Shown: piece after piece, positions 22,845 to 33,859 of the stretch | How the letters are laid out: each line of letters begins with the position of its first letter | Position numbering within the stretch: the stretch's first letter is position 1 | NCBI RefSeq assembly: GCF_964355755.1 | Contig: NC_092679.1 | Coordinates: 14,064,932-14,128,931 of the forward strand | Length of the DNA: 64,000 bases | Origin: Antedon mediterranea | Lineage: Eukaryota; Echinodermata; Crinoidea; Comatulida; Antedonidae | Direction: 5' to 3' | The notes under the pieces: model-generated | The model's database searches: none | The model's input: the letters and a program-made list of their open reading frames with translations, nothing else | What the model was told of the DNA's origin: nothing | Translations under genes and position numbers: made by a program

Positions 22845-24709
22845 CTATCCGGCGGAAAATTTTAATGTTTCATACTTTTACATTGTTTATCTAAATAGGC
22901 ATTGGTGTATTTAAAAAACTGCAAAATTTGTCCTGATATTCTTCAAATTTTCAATACCTCTTCTACTAAAAAAAATGCATTAATATTAAAATGTATATTT
23001 TGAGGTGGTCGAAAACGTAAAAAAAGATGAAAATGAGTTAGTGTTTCCGACCGAGGCGACCGACCAACCGAAATTGCTGAAAATGTTTAAAAAAATGTTG
23101 AACACAATTTTAAAAACATTTATAATTGCCCCCAAGTATTAATATCCACTGTCAAAATAATATGAATATGAGTTTTTTGTTTACACCGACCCACGCGACT
23201 AAAAACTTGATTTGTATGTTATTTCAAATTTACATATAACAGGCTACAGACAGGTGTACTCAGCTTAATTACCTTTACAACAAAAACCAAAGCGCAGCAG
23301 AAGAAAACAAGGCCATATAGATGGCTGCAGTCGCGTGCTCATTAGTGTTTACCGACCGACCGACCAACCTACCAACTGACCGAAATTACTGAACATGTTT
23401 AAAAATGTTGAAAAGTTTAAAAACATTTATATTTTTTTAATTTACACGTGCGTAGCCTGTCACTTTTGACGTGCTCGTATAACGTAATTTCGAGTTGAAA
23501 AGTATGTCAAGAAAACAGAAATCGGGCAAAAAGAGTGGGCAATAACATTTAACGCGCAGTGCGCGCGCAAAAATCTGTGCACTCATGGCAATTGTGTAAA
23601 CGCTTAAAATTGCCTGAAACGTACTCTTATTTCATCGAAAATAAATTTTGACAATTTTAGGCGCGCGTACGCATGCGTTACATGCGCTACGTACGTAATT
23701 GTATTGCCATAATATGATGATTTATGCCCTGAAATTTATGAGTACCAAATTTTATTTAATTGTGATTCATGTTTGTGAAGATATGATTACAAACGTGATT
23801 TCGTTAAATCGTGCGTATACCGCGTAATTATTGCGCACCGTGAAAACGTAATCACATCGCTTCCTGGCCATAAAGAATATACTGTGAAAAAATTGACTTA
23901 GCTAGATTAAACTGATATCAAGATAAGGTCAGAAAGCGATTAAACGCATAGTGATACCGGACCGACCGACACACCGACCGACCGACCGACCGACATAGTG
24001 AACTATAGAGTCGCGTCCACGCGACTAAAAACAACAAGGCCCTATTATGTGGCTGCAGTCGCGTGCTTAAGGTAGTGTTTACCGACCGACCAACCGACTA
24101 AAATTGCTGAACATGTTTAAAAATGTTTAATTTACACGTGCGTAGCCTGTCACTTTTGACGTGCTCGTATAACGTAATTTTGAGTTGAAAAGTGAATCAA
24201 ATAATGATGATATTATTAAAGAAAGGTTGTAAAACAGAAATCGGGCACAAAAAAGTGCATATTAACATTTAACGCACGTGCACAAATCTGCGCACTCATG
24301 GCAATTTTTTAAACGCTTAAAATTGCCAATTTTGAAAATTTTAAGCGCGCATATGCATGTGTTACATGCGCTACGCACGTAATTGTAATGCCATGATGAT
24401 TTATGGCTTGAAATTTATGAGTACCAAATTTGATTTCATTGTGATTCATGCTTGTGAAGATATGATTACAAACATGATTTCGTTAAATCGTCCGGTAGTA
24501 GACCGCGTAATTTTTGATTGCGCACCGTGAAAACATAACCACATCGATTCCTGGCCATAAGGAATATACTGTGAAAAATTGACTTAGCTAGATGAAACTG
24601 ATATCAAGACAAGGCCAATACAAGTTAGTGCTTACAGACCGACCGACCGACCAACCAACCAACCAACCGATATAGTGAGCTATAAAGTCGCGTTGCATGC
24701 GACTAAAAA
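22845..24709. repeat. GACC-element cluster at the start of the amplified block
   Basis: A short piece at about 23030-23213 and two longer copies (about 23308-24029 and 24031-24707), all in the same sense. Each long copy runs from caaggcc-gctgcagtcgcgtgct to a hairpin gtcgcgt-nnn-acgcgac followed by taaaaa. The same cluster recurs at 36640-38391 and 49020-50045, so it was copied with the block. Confidence 0.75.
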
Positions 24710-24830
24710 TGTGTAGCATTATTTTCATGTTGTATAATCGTTTAGTCAAATCTACTTAGTGTATACATCAATGTGTATATATTATACCCTTTCTACCATA
24801 ATCATGAAAGAATAGAAATCTTTATTTCAG

Positions 24831-25045
24831 TCTTTTGCAAATTGTTATTGGAGAGGACGATAAATGTATCTACTGCAGTTTATTAGAGGCAGAGCTGACT
24901 GTTGCGCAAAGACGGCTCTGGGTGGAACAACCGGCCAACTACTAGGGAGGTCATAATGCAGCGAGTTGAATTATCTATATACAAAAAAGTTACTCAACAA
25001 ACACAAGAGATTGACCATTGAGAATGTAGTTTATCTTGTGTATAA
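24831..25045 (+). pseudogene. Gene X exon, unit 1 (stop codon)
   Basis: Acceptor tctttatttcag, then CTT TTG CAA ATT opening the frame. Encodes KCIYCSLLEAELTVAQRRLW and then stops at a TAG (24943-24945) where the intact unit has Gln. A second stop replaces Arg near 25019. Product unrecognised; see the intact copy at 54931-55147. Confidence 0.5.
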
Positions 25046-25253
25046 CATTTTATTTTCAAATCATTTCATATTAATTCAGACGTTTAAAAAGTATGCAATT
25101 ATGTGTCTTGAAAATTTATTTTGATCACGTGGTGCCCATGCAGGTTTCCTTTCATTCGGATCATCAAACGGTCGCTTTCATCCACTATCATCATGCGAAG
25201 TTAGACTATGGTTAATTAGGAATTGAGATACACTCTCATATGAATACATTTAG

Positions 25254-25259
25254 TTTATT
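25254..25259 (-). terminator. Likely poly(A) signal of gene Y, unit 1
   Basis: AATAAA on the - strand, about 180 nt past the gene Y stop. It is kept in the other units (tagtttattctgtg). On the + strand, AATAAA words at 25367-25375 could serve gene X, so the two transcripts would converge and overlap. Confidence 0.4.
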
Positions 25260-25438
25260 CTGTGACATTACTCAGTTCGCTGCCATGATCATTAGAACGA
25301 AACATGGCTCTGGGTTTCACCACGTTCTCGGAGTACATACTTCTTGAGAGTAGTACAGTAACTTTAAATAAATTAAATTTAAATCATTAAAACAGTCTCT
25401 GATACTATGAATTCCTATACCACTGTTGTATGGTTTGT

Positions 25439-26524
25439 CTATTGCCTAGGTCCTTTGTAATTTCGACGTAAACTGCTGCTCTGATTTTGAGGTCGTGTCA
25501 GGTCTGGTGGTCTTGGTGCTACTTTTGAGGGTTTTGACATTTTTCCTGTGGCATTTATTGATGGTAATGTCAAATGGGTATCTTCGTCACTGGGAAGACA
25601 AGTTTCAATCAGCCGTGGTGGGCTCAGTTGTGGCCTGTTCGTTAGTCGCCCATTTGGTGGTTGCTTCCTCGCAGCTTTCTTGTCTGTTGCTGTCTGACGA
25701 CCAATGCTATTCGAGGATCTTCTTCCAATAGCAGCATTATCAAGCGATGGCCTACTTCCTGATTGGATAGTTGGAAATAAGTTAGTAGTACGTCCGACGC
25801 TTCCATCTGAAAGTTTTTGTCTTGTGTCAGAAGTGTAGTGGTTGCCCATCTTTTGACAGCTTGCAGTCGTTGAGCTAGAGTTGCCTCTATGGAGTCTTTT
25901 AAATAAAGGACTAGATTTACCAGCAAGATCAACCATATCCAGAAGACTTCTTTCGTGCTGCTTCTTTCTTTGAGGCTTTCTTGTGTCCTTGATTGAGTCT
26001 GCAAAGTGAAATATAAGTTACACTTTTAATTAGATTAAATTAAAAATTAAAATTAAACTAAAGCATGGTAGACTGGTTTGACTCCATCTCCTATCCCATC
26101 AGTGGTAGCCTATGTGGTTCTTAATTGGGAGACATGTGTTTTACCTTCATGGTTATAGAATCCTATTTTAGATGACATCAAGTCAGACCCAGAAGCGACA
26201 TCTGAAGAATGCACATCAAAGATCTGAAAATCCATGTTTGATCTATATCTACGATCGTCAGATAATCTATATAAGACATGGATTTATAAACAATAATGTT
26301 GTTCTAAATGATTTCGGTACAAATAACTAAATACGGTTATGTATGTAGGCCTATATATTGAATTGGCATGTGGTGTGTACCTAGGCTAAAAAAACATTGA
26401 TACAAAAAAATCGTTCAAAAAATGTTTCAAAACACAAATCTTTTATCTATTTATTATACATGCGATTGAAATTTCATTTAGACTATAATTTAGTAACTTA
26501 CCGTTTGTTTTTTCGTGAAGCCAT
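25439..26524 (-). CDS. Gene Y copy 1, three exons, 234 aa, unknown function
   Basis: Exons 26502-26524 (MASRKNK), 26145-26266 and 25439-25998. Splice sites are AACG/GTAAGT, tcttatatag/A, GAAG/GTAAAA and ttcactttgcag/A, and phases 2 and 1 agree. Exon 2 encodes SDDRRYRSNMDFQIFDVHSS. Exon 3 encodes KDTRKPQRKKQHERSLLDMV, then a long Ser/Thr/Arg/Pro-rich tail ending YKGPRQ. The product is basic and low in hydrophobic residues, with no signal peptide or membrane segment, so probably a disordered nuclear or cytoplasmic protein. The most domain-like part is SLLDMVDLAGKSSPLFKRL. I do not recognise the family. The ATG was chosen because it opens the only frame that matches the donor phase. It is tail to tail with gene X. 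Confidence 0.65.
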
Positions 26525-26720
26525 TAGTAAATTATGCTGAAATATTTTCGGAGAAATTGTAAGACAGTATAAGCTTGTTTGCTTTTAGACGTTTGTATGT
26601 TGTAGTTACTATACTAACGCGATACGTATACAATGGCAACAATCACGCGCTGCGCGCGTTACCATAGCTTGAAGTTAGAGCATGCGCATTAATGCACTGT
26701 AATCTGCAGCTGTGTGGCAA
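26525..26720 (-). promoter_or_regulatory. Candidate promoter region of gene Y
   Basis: The 200 bp upstream of exon 1 stand out from the AT-rich surroundings. They hold acgcgatacgtatacaatgg, a CpG-rich cacgcgctgcgcgcgttacc and gagcatgcgcattaatgcac. The word gcatgcgca is a half site of the NRF-1 type, and gttaccat resembles half an RFX X-box. No TATA box at the usual spacing. The block is conserved in all units (about 29960-30085, 40285-40392, 47035-47135, 51925-52025, 56720-56825, 63400-63495). Motif naming is tentative. Confidence 0.35.
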
Positions 26721-26755
26721 ACAAGTATGACATGAACTTACATTGTTATAAATTA

Positions 26756-28121
26756 ACAAGACCATATATATGGCTGCAGTTGCGTGCGCAAATTTGAGTT
26801 AGTGTCAGACCGACCGACCTACAGACCGATCGACATAGTGAGCTGTAGAGTCGCGTTTGCACGCGATTAAAAATGTTGAACAATTGTTAAAACATTTATA
26901 TTTGCCTCCAAGTATTAATATCGAGTGTCAAAATAATAAAGAAATATGAATATGAGTTAGTGTTTACCGACCGACTAACAGACCGAAATTGCTGAACATG
27001 TTAACCGACTAACAGACCGAAATTGCTGAGCAAGTTAAAAAATGTTGAAAACATTTTTTAAACATTTATATTTGCCTCCAAATATTAATATCCAGTGTCA
27101 AAATAACGAAAAAAAGATGAAGATGAGTTAGTGTTTACACCGACCGACCGAGGGGCGACCGACCAACCGAAATGGTTGAAAATGATAAAAAAAAATGTTG
27201 AACACATTTTAAAAACATTTATATTTGCCGCGCCTCCAAGTATTAATATCCACTGTCAAAATAATGAACAAATATGAATATGAGTTTGTGTTTACACCGA
27301 CCGACTGAGATATAGAGTCGCGTTTGCACGCGACTAAAAACTTGATTTGCATGTTATTTCAAATTTACATATAACAGGCTACAGGTGTGCTAAAAAACCA
27401 AAGCGCAGCAGAAGAAAAAACAACAAGGCCATATAGATGGCTGCAGTCACGTGCTCTATTTAGTGATTACCGACCGACCAACCGACCGACCCACCCACCA
27501 ACCGACCGAAATTGCTGAACATGTTTAAAAATGTTTAAATCTGCGCACTCATGGCAATTTTTTAAACGCTTAAAATTGCCTGAAACGTACTCTTATTTCA
27601 TCGAAAATAAATTTTGACAATTTTTAAAATTTTAAGAGCACATATGCATGCGTTACATGCGCTACGCACGTATTATTATTATTTTAGGGGTCAATGTGAG
27701 ACAAGTTCTACTTCTGATTTTGATCCCTGAGATGGTCTTATATAAATTGTTTATTATTGTTTATTGTAATATTGTTTGCTATATTATATTGTGACCATCT
27801 TAAATAAATGTATTATTAAACTGAATTGTATTGCCATGATGATCTATGAGTACCAAATTTTATTAAATTGTGATTCATGCTTGTGAAGATAATATGATGT
27901 GCAAACATGATTTCCTTAAATCGTGCGTAGACCGCATAATTGTTGATTGCGCACTGTGAAAACATAACCACATCGATTCCTGGCCATAAGGAATATACTG
28001 TGAAAAATTGACATAGCTAGATTAAACTGATATCAAGACAAGGCCTTATACAAGTTAGTGCTTACCGACCGACCGATATAGTGAGCTGTAGAGTAGTCGC
28101 GTTGTTGCACGCGACTAAAAA
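26756..28121. repeat. GACC-element cluster between type I and type II units
   Basis: An 115 bp mini copy (26756-26872), a compound piece (26873-27340) and a long copy (about 27420-28121), which ends in the hairpin gtcgcg-ttgttgca-cgcgac. Equivalent clusters lie at 40450-41667 and 56885-58088. Only this one carries an inserted LINE tail. Confidence 0.7.
27671..27826 (+). mobile_element. Short LINE 3' tail inside a GACC element
   Basis: About 155 bp break the element between gctacgcacgta and attgtattgcc. The insert ends gtgaccatcttaaataaatg plus tattattaaac, typical of a 5'-truncated non-LTR tail. Units at 41.36 kb and 57.8 kb lack it, so it postdates the duplication. Confidence 0.5.
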
Positions 28122-28237
28122 TGTGTAGCATTATTTTCATTGTATAATCGTTTAGTCTAATCTACTTAGTGTATACAGCAATGTGTATCTATACCCTTTC
28201 TACCATAATCATAAAAGAATACAAATCTTTATTTCAG

Positions 28238-28432
28238 TCTTTTGCAAATTGTTATTGGAGAGGACGATAAATGTATCTACTGCAGTTTATTAGAGGCAGA
28301 GCTGACAGTTGCGCAAAGACGGCTCTGGATAGAGAGGTCATAATGCAGCGAGTTGATTTATCTATATACAAAAAAGTTACTCAACAAACACAAGAGATTG
28401 ACCATCGAGAATGTAGTTTATCTTGTGTATAA
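28238..28432 (+). pseudogene. Gene X exon, unit 2 (internal deletion)
   Basis: Acceptor atttcag and frame as in the other units up to RRLW. Then about 20 bp are missing and the frame meets a TAA soon after. The tail still reads gaccatcgagaatg as in the intact copy. Confidence 0.5.
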
Positions 28433-28822
28433 CATTTTATATTCAATTCATTTCATATTAATTCAGACGTTTAAAAAGTATGCAATTATGTGTCTTGAAC
28501 ATTTATTTTGATCACGTGGTGCCCATGCAGGTTTCCTTTCTTTCGGATCATCAAACGATCGCTTTCATCCACTGTCATCATGCGAAGTTAGACTATGGTT
28601 AATTAGGAATTGAGATACACTCTCATATGAATACATTTAGTTTATTCTGTGACAGTACTCAGTTCGCTGCCATGATCATTGGAACGAAACATGCCTCTGG
28701 GTTTTACCACGTTCTCGTAGTACATACATCTTGAGAGTACAGTAACTTTAAATAAATTAAATTTAAATCATTAAAACAGTCTCTGATACTATGAATTCCT
28801 ATACCAATGTTGTATGGTTTGT

Positions 28823-29902
28823 CTATTGCCTAGGTCCTTTGTAATTTCGACGTAAACTGCTGCTCTGATTTTGAGGTCGTGTCAGGTCTGGTGGTTTTGG
28901 TGCTACTTTTGAGGGTTTTGATATTTTTCCTGTGGCATTTATTGATGGTAATGTCAAATGGGTATCTTCGTCACTGGGAAGACAAGTTTCAATCAGCCGT
29001 GGTGGGCTCAGTTGTGGCCTGTTCGTTAGTCGCCCATTTGGTGGTTGCTTCCTCGCAGCTTTCTTGTCTGTTGCTGTCTTACGACCAATGCTATTCGAGG
29101 ATCGTCTTCCAATAGCAGCATTATCAAGCGATGGCCTACTTCCTGATTGGATGGTTGGAAATAAGTTAGTAGTACGTCCGACGCTTCCATCTGAACGTTT
29201 TTGTCTTGTGTCAGAAGTGTAGTGGTTGCCCATCTTTTGACAGCTTGCATTCGTTGGGCTAGAGTTGCCTCTATGGAGTCTTTTAAATAGAGGACTAGAT
29301 TTACCAGCAAGATCAACCATATCCAGAAGACTTCTTTCGTGCTGCTTCTTTTTTTTAGGTATTCTTGTGTCCTTGATTGAGTCTGCAAAGTGAAATATAA
29401 GTTACACTTTTAATTAGGTCTTCTTTAATTTTAATCCAGTTAAACTAAAGCATGGTAGACTGGTTTTTGACTCCATCTCCTACCCCATCAGTCGTAGCCT
29501 ACATGGTTCTTAATTGGGAGACATGTGTTTTACCTTCGTGGCGGGAGAATCCTATTTTAGATGACATCAAGTCAGACCCAGAAGCGACATCACAAGGATG
29601 CACATCAAAGATCTGAAAATCCGTGTTTGATCTATATCTACGATCGTCAGATAATCTATATAAGACATGGATTTATGAAACAATGATATGATAAATTATT
29701 TCTGTACAAATAACTAATACGCTTATGTATGTAGGCCTATATTATATTGGCGTGTGGTGTACCTAGCTATAAGTATAAAACATTGATACAAAACATCGTT
29801 TAAAAAATGTTTCAAAACACAAATCTATTATCTTTAAATGCGATTGAAAATTCATTTAGACTATAATTTAGTAACTTACCGTTTGTTTTTTCGTGAATCC
29901 AT
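28823..29902 (-). CDS. Gene Y copy 2 (type II), unknown function
   Basis: Exons 29880-29902 (MDSRKNK), 29534-29655 and 28823-29382, all splice sites and phases kept. It is the most diverged copy. Exon 2 has a changed VHPCDV segment. Exon 3 starts KDTRIPKKKKQHERS and has SSPTNAS in place of SSSTTAS, plus KRSDGS and GRKTAT changes. Most differences from copy 1 change the amino acid, so conservation of the frame cannot be taken as proof of selection. Confidence 0.62.
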
Positions 29903-30299
29903 TACGAATTTTGCTGAAATAATTTCGGAGAAACTGTAAGACAGTGCAAGTTTGTTTGCTTTAGGAGTTTGTATGCTGTGGTTACTATACTAACGCGATA
30001 CGTATACAATGGAAACAATTGCGCACTGCGCGCGTTACCATGGCTAGATGTTGGAGCATGCGCATTAATGCACTGTAAACTGCTGTGTGGAAAAATTTAC
30101 ATATAATAGGCTTCAGGCGTGGTCAGCTTTACCTTTACAGTAACAAACACCGAAGCAGAAGAAAACAACAAAAATGAGTAGCATTATTTTCATTCTTTTA
30201 TTTTAATAATAGATCAGGCACACAGCAGGCTACTTAGTGTATACAGTAGTGTGTTACCCTTTTACCATAATCATGAAAGCATACAAATCTAAATTTCAG

Positions 30300-30540
30300 T
30301 ATTTTTAATGATCTCTTTGAGAGACAAATTTTGTAAATTATTATCTGAGGATGGTGTAAATGCATCTACTGCAGTTTAGCATAGAAGGCTCCTGGCATTT
30401 AACTGCTGCCCAAAGACTGTTCTGGGGGGCGGAACCAACTACTGGAAAGGTTATAATGCTGTGAGTAAATTTTCTGTACAAAAAAGTTAACTCAACAAAC
30501 ACAAGAGGTTCATCTTTACAGCACTGCAGTAGACTCATTT
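30300..30540 (+). pseudogene. Diverged gene X-like exon (type II side)
   Basis: Same layout as gene X: acceptor aaatttcag, then words aatgcatctactgcagttta, ggaaaggttataatgc and caacaaacacaagag that align with the gene X exon. It carries frameshifts and an early TAG. Older duplicates of it are at about 47410, 52313 and 63775; the 47.4 kb copy has also lost the acceptor AG. Confidence 0.5.
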
Positions 30541-31422
30541 CACATGTTATTTAAATTGAATACAGTATCCAGAAACTCAACAAGCCAATACATCAATAAC
30601 TCACAGAGCCATTTAACAATTTCACAGCAAAATCAACATAACTTCACACATATGATTTTAATTGAATTGAATAATCAATGAAATAATTTTTACTTTAGTA
30701 AATGGTTATATTTACAACAAAGGAATTGTTTATTGCATTTCAATGGAATACCTAAGAATGAAATGAGGTACTGGTATATGTCATTAGAAAACTAGCTTAT
30801 TACAGAAATATGTATAAATTAGTGTTGAATTGTTGAAAATGTTGAATTGAAAAGTAAAAGTTGACATAATGTATTATAACATTTTGTGAGCTTAAAAATG
30901 GAAATACCTTTACCAAAAACATTTAGTTAAACGTCAAAGTAAAACATTTTAAGAGTAAATGAACAAATTCTGATATGAAATTGTACATAAAGTGGTGGAT
31001 TTAATAAAGAAGAAATAAATGCCAATTTCTGTTGTTTACTTTAATCTACAATCAACAAATAATGAAAATATAATCTATGGAATTACAATAATATATTTGA
31101 ATAAATGATTTATATGATCTGGTGCACATTAGACATTATTACACATTTGCTTCAAGTAAACTTTAAAAAGATTTTATGTTTCAAACAACAGCTGCAATCC
31201 TATAGAATGTAATGAATATTTACCAATGCTTTACATATCAGTGTTGTGTTTGTATAGTCATGAAAGCCTTCACAACACCTTATTTATTTGTAAGAATGAA
31301 GTTTATTATGCTTGTTGATATGCCAAAGTTTACAAAGTAAAGGTGTATAAATGTCTAATTTGCACCATTCCTTACAATGGATGATTGAGTGGTTATAACT
31401 TGGCTTGCTGAGGTCCAAATTG
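30541..31422. other. Between gene X-like exon and MDH1; includes likely MDH1 3' UTR
   Basis: No supported ORF. The part from about 30950 to 31422 is copied at 48050-48556 and 53190-53560 and, from its position, is probably the MDH1 3' untranslated region on the - strand. Confidence 0.45.
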
Positions 31423-32409
31423 TCAAGCGCTGCTTAGAAACTTAATGGCCATGTCTTTCTCCTCCAAAAGCTCCTTTGCGGTTATGTCCATTTTTTCCCG
31501 GGCAAAGTCACTAATGCTCAGGCCGTCTACAACACTCCAGCTTTTGTCAGCTCCAATTTTAACAGGCATACTATACACAATGTCTTTTGGGATACCATAC
31601 TTTGTTCCATCGGAGAGAACACCCATCGACACCCATTCATTCTGAGAAAATGCAAAGTTAACAAAGATGTACAAAAATTAGTCAAGCGGTAAATCAACAA
31701 TATTAATGGTCTTATTTTTATACAAATGTACATACAGAATCATTTTTTTTAAATTTATATTTTACACTTAATAATGGGCAAATTTTTGTTTTACAATTGC
31801 ATATAAATATAAAGCTAAGCTTATGCAATGCTGGTCAGAAAATATGTCCGAGCGGTAAACCAACAATATTAATGGTCCTATTTTTATAAAAATGTATATA
31901 AAGAGCCAGACACACAGAATCATTTTTTTTTCAATTATATTTTACACATAATTATGGGCACATTTTTGTTTTACAATTGCATATAAATATAATAAAGTTA
32001 GGTTATGCAATGCTGGCCAGTGCCGTAATGGCTATGAGCGCTTACTGGCTAAAGGGAAGCCGCCCACCCAGCGTTAGAAGGCCCCTTATTTTCCTCCAAG
32101 CCACTGATATTGTCTATGCTGAGAAATGTGTTTGTATGCTTTCATTTATATAGTTTTGACGTCCAATCTCGTCCTAATACTACTAATTATTAAATTATTA
32201 TCTTCCATACCAACCTCAACTCCCAGCAAACAAAATAAGGAAAACAAATATTTCATCTTTATAAGTTTATTTCATTAATTATATATAGAAAATACCTCTT
32301 TGGTTCCAAACCACCAATCCCTCATGTGATCACCAATAGCCTTTGCTGCTGACATGGCACTGGATAGCTTACGGGCCTTGATCACTGCACAGCCACGTGT
32401 TTGTACCGT
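31423..32409 (-). CDS. MDH1: Cytosolic malate dehydrogenase, last two exons only
   Basis: Malate dehydrogenase interconverts malate and oxaloacetate with NAD(H) in the cytosol. Exon 32296-32409 encodes [20 protein letters not shown] and DWWFGTKE. Exon 31423-31641 encodes [20 protein letters not shown], then [17 protein letters not shown] and the terminal KFLSSA, which is diagnostic of animal MDH1. Acceptors ttttttctctag and gcattttctcag, donor AGAG/GTATTT; phase 0 throughout. About 110 of the usual 330 or so residues are present. The catalytic and NAD-binding exons would lie to the right, but the block switches to GACC repeats within 170 bp. This copy is probably a stranded 3' fragment, intact in frame. 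Confidence 0.88.
31680..32015. repeat. Tandem duplication of about 170 bp in the MDH1 intron
   Basis: Two copies (about 31680-31840 and 31849-32015) share agcggtaaa-caacaatattaatgg, ttttgttttacaattgcata and atgcaatgctgg-cag. Absent from the decayed copies at 48.6 and 53.6 kb. Confidence 0.7.
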
Positions 32410-32585
32410 CTAGAGAAAAAAAATAGAAAGTTAACAATAAATGATTGTATGTATCATTACCTATCCGGCGGAAAATTTTAATGTTTCATATTTTTACATT
32501 GTTTATCTAAATATGCATTTGTGTATTTAAAAAACTGCAGAATTTGTCCTGATATTCTTCAAATTTTCAATACCTCTTCTACTAA

Positions 32586-32790
32586 AAACAAGGCCAACAG
32601 CCATTAAGTCGCGTGCTACAATGCATAGTGATACCGGACCGACAGACAGACCGACAGACCGACAGACCGACAGACAGACCGACAGACAGACCGACAGACA
32701 GACAGACAGACAGACAGACCGACAGACCGACCGACCGACCGACATAGTGAACTATACTGACCAAAATTACTGAACATGTTTAAAAATGTA
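32586..32790 (+). repeat. Left part of a GACC element broken by nested insertions
   Basis: Starts aacaaggccaacagccatta, has a long GACC/GACA run (32637-32745) and stops at gtttaaaaatgt. The matching right part resumes at about 36126-36622. Roughly 3.3 kb of tRNA-like repeats and a LINE lie between. Confidence 0.72.
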
Positions 32791-32991
32791 CGCGCAACAG
32801 AGATCAAATTGATGCGCCCTCATCTTTCAGTATTTTTATTCACGAGGCGGGATCTCCGAAGAGATACTTTTATATATATAAACACAATAGGCAAAGAACA
32901 TTAATTCTAAACCGCCCGGTGATATACTGAAATTTAATTAATTAATTTGAAACGATAAAGATGAGGAAATCTGTGAGAATGAGAAAAAGTC

Positions 32992-33063
32992 GCCCCAACC
33001 GAGACTCGAACTCGGACCGCCCTGCTTGATATGCAGATGTCCTAACCATTAGACCACTGGGGC
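32992..33063 (-). tRNA. tRNA-like gene, anticodon ATC (Asp codon GAU), copy 1
   Basis: A full cloverleaf can be drawn. Acceptor GCCCCAG with TTGGGGC, D arm GTCT-AATGGTTA-GGAC, anticodon arm TCTGC-ATATCAA-GCAGG, 5 nt variable loop, T arm CCGAG-TTCGAGT-CTCGG. The A box (TGGTCTAATGG) and B box (GTTCGAGTC) fit pol III promoters, and TTTTT follows 4 nt after the end. Anticodon ATC is unusual: animals normally read Asp with GTC. So it may be a variant tRNA, a pseudogene or a SINE head. Confidence 0.5.
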
Positions 33064-33356
33064 TTTCATGGTATTGTTCGAACTCGATTGGATAACGACT
33101 CTTTAACATTCTCGGCGTGGTACGGCGGAACAGCACTAGTCCGCAGTTGTACGCACGCGCAACAGAGATCAAATTGATGCGCCCTCATCTTTCAGTATTT
33201 TTATTCACGAGGCGGGATCTCCGAAGAGATACTTTTATATATATAAACACAATAGGCAAAGAACATTAATTCTAAACCGCCCGGTGATATACTGAAATTT
33301 AATTAATTAATTTGAAACGATAAAGATGAGGAAATCTGTGAGAATGAGAAAAAGTC

Positions 33357-33427
33357 GCCCCAACTGAGACTCGAACTCGGACCGCCTGCTTGATATGCAG
33401 ATGTCCTAACCATTAGACCACTGGGGC
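33357..33427 (-). tRNA. tRNA-like gene, anticodon ATC, copy 2
   Basis: As copy 1 but one base shorter in the variable loop and with one mismatch in the T stem (CCGAG against CTCAG). Anticodon loop ATATCAA and the TTTTT terminator are unchanged. Confidence 0.42.
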
Positions 33428-33497
33428 TTTCATGGTATTGTTCGAACTCGATTGGATAACGACTCTTTAACATCCGATTTCCTCATCTTTATCGTTT

Positions 33498-33564
<67 letters not shown>

Positions 33565-33672
33565 AAATCAGGCAAAGAACATTAATTCTAAACCGCCCGG
33601 TGATATACTGAAATTTAATTAATTAATTTGAAACGATAAAGATGAGGAAATCTGTGAGAATGAGAAAAAGTC

Positions 33673-33743
33673 GCCCCAACCGAGACTCGAACTCGTACCG
33701 CCTGCTTGATATGCAGATGTCCTAACCATTAGACCACTGGGGC
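33673..33743 (-). tRNA. tRNA-like gene, anticodon ATC, copy 3
   Basis: As copy 2 in length, with a change next to the T stem (gtacc for ggacc on the + strand). Anticodon loop and terminator unchanged. Confidence 0.4.
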
Positions 33744-33859
33744 TTTCATGGTATTGTTCGAACTCGATTGGATAGCGACTCTTTAACATTCTCGGCGTGG
33801 TACGGCGGAACAGCACTAGTCCTCAGTTGTACGCACGCGCACCAGAGATCAAATTGATA

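Larger units (their letters stand above)
32791..33858. repeat. Tandem array with a tRNA-like gene in each unit
   Basis: Three units: periods of 365 bp (unit 1 to 2) and 316 bp (unit 2 to 3). Each carries aaattgatgcgccctcatct or a relic, aggcaaagaacattaattc, aatttaattaattaatttga, the tRNA-like block and attgttcgaactcgattgg. A short inverted piece (cgatttcctcatctttatcg) and a (TA)n tract at 33500-33560 join units 2 and 3. Confidence 0.85.

Noticed and set aside
25495-25731. 78-codon hydrophobic + strand frame repeated in seven units
   Set aside because: Antisense shadow of gene Y exon 3, where the opposite strand has spliced-gene evidence. Kept only as a note on overlapping frames.
32527-32807. 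Repetitive frames SVGLSVCLSVCRS
   Set aside because: Translation of GACC/GACA tetranucleotide repeats; present in every GACC element in either strand.
33619-33816. Frames with HESPSGLMVRTSAYQAG
   Set aside because: Translation artefact of the tRNA-like sequence.
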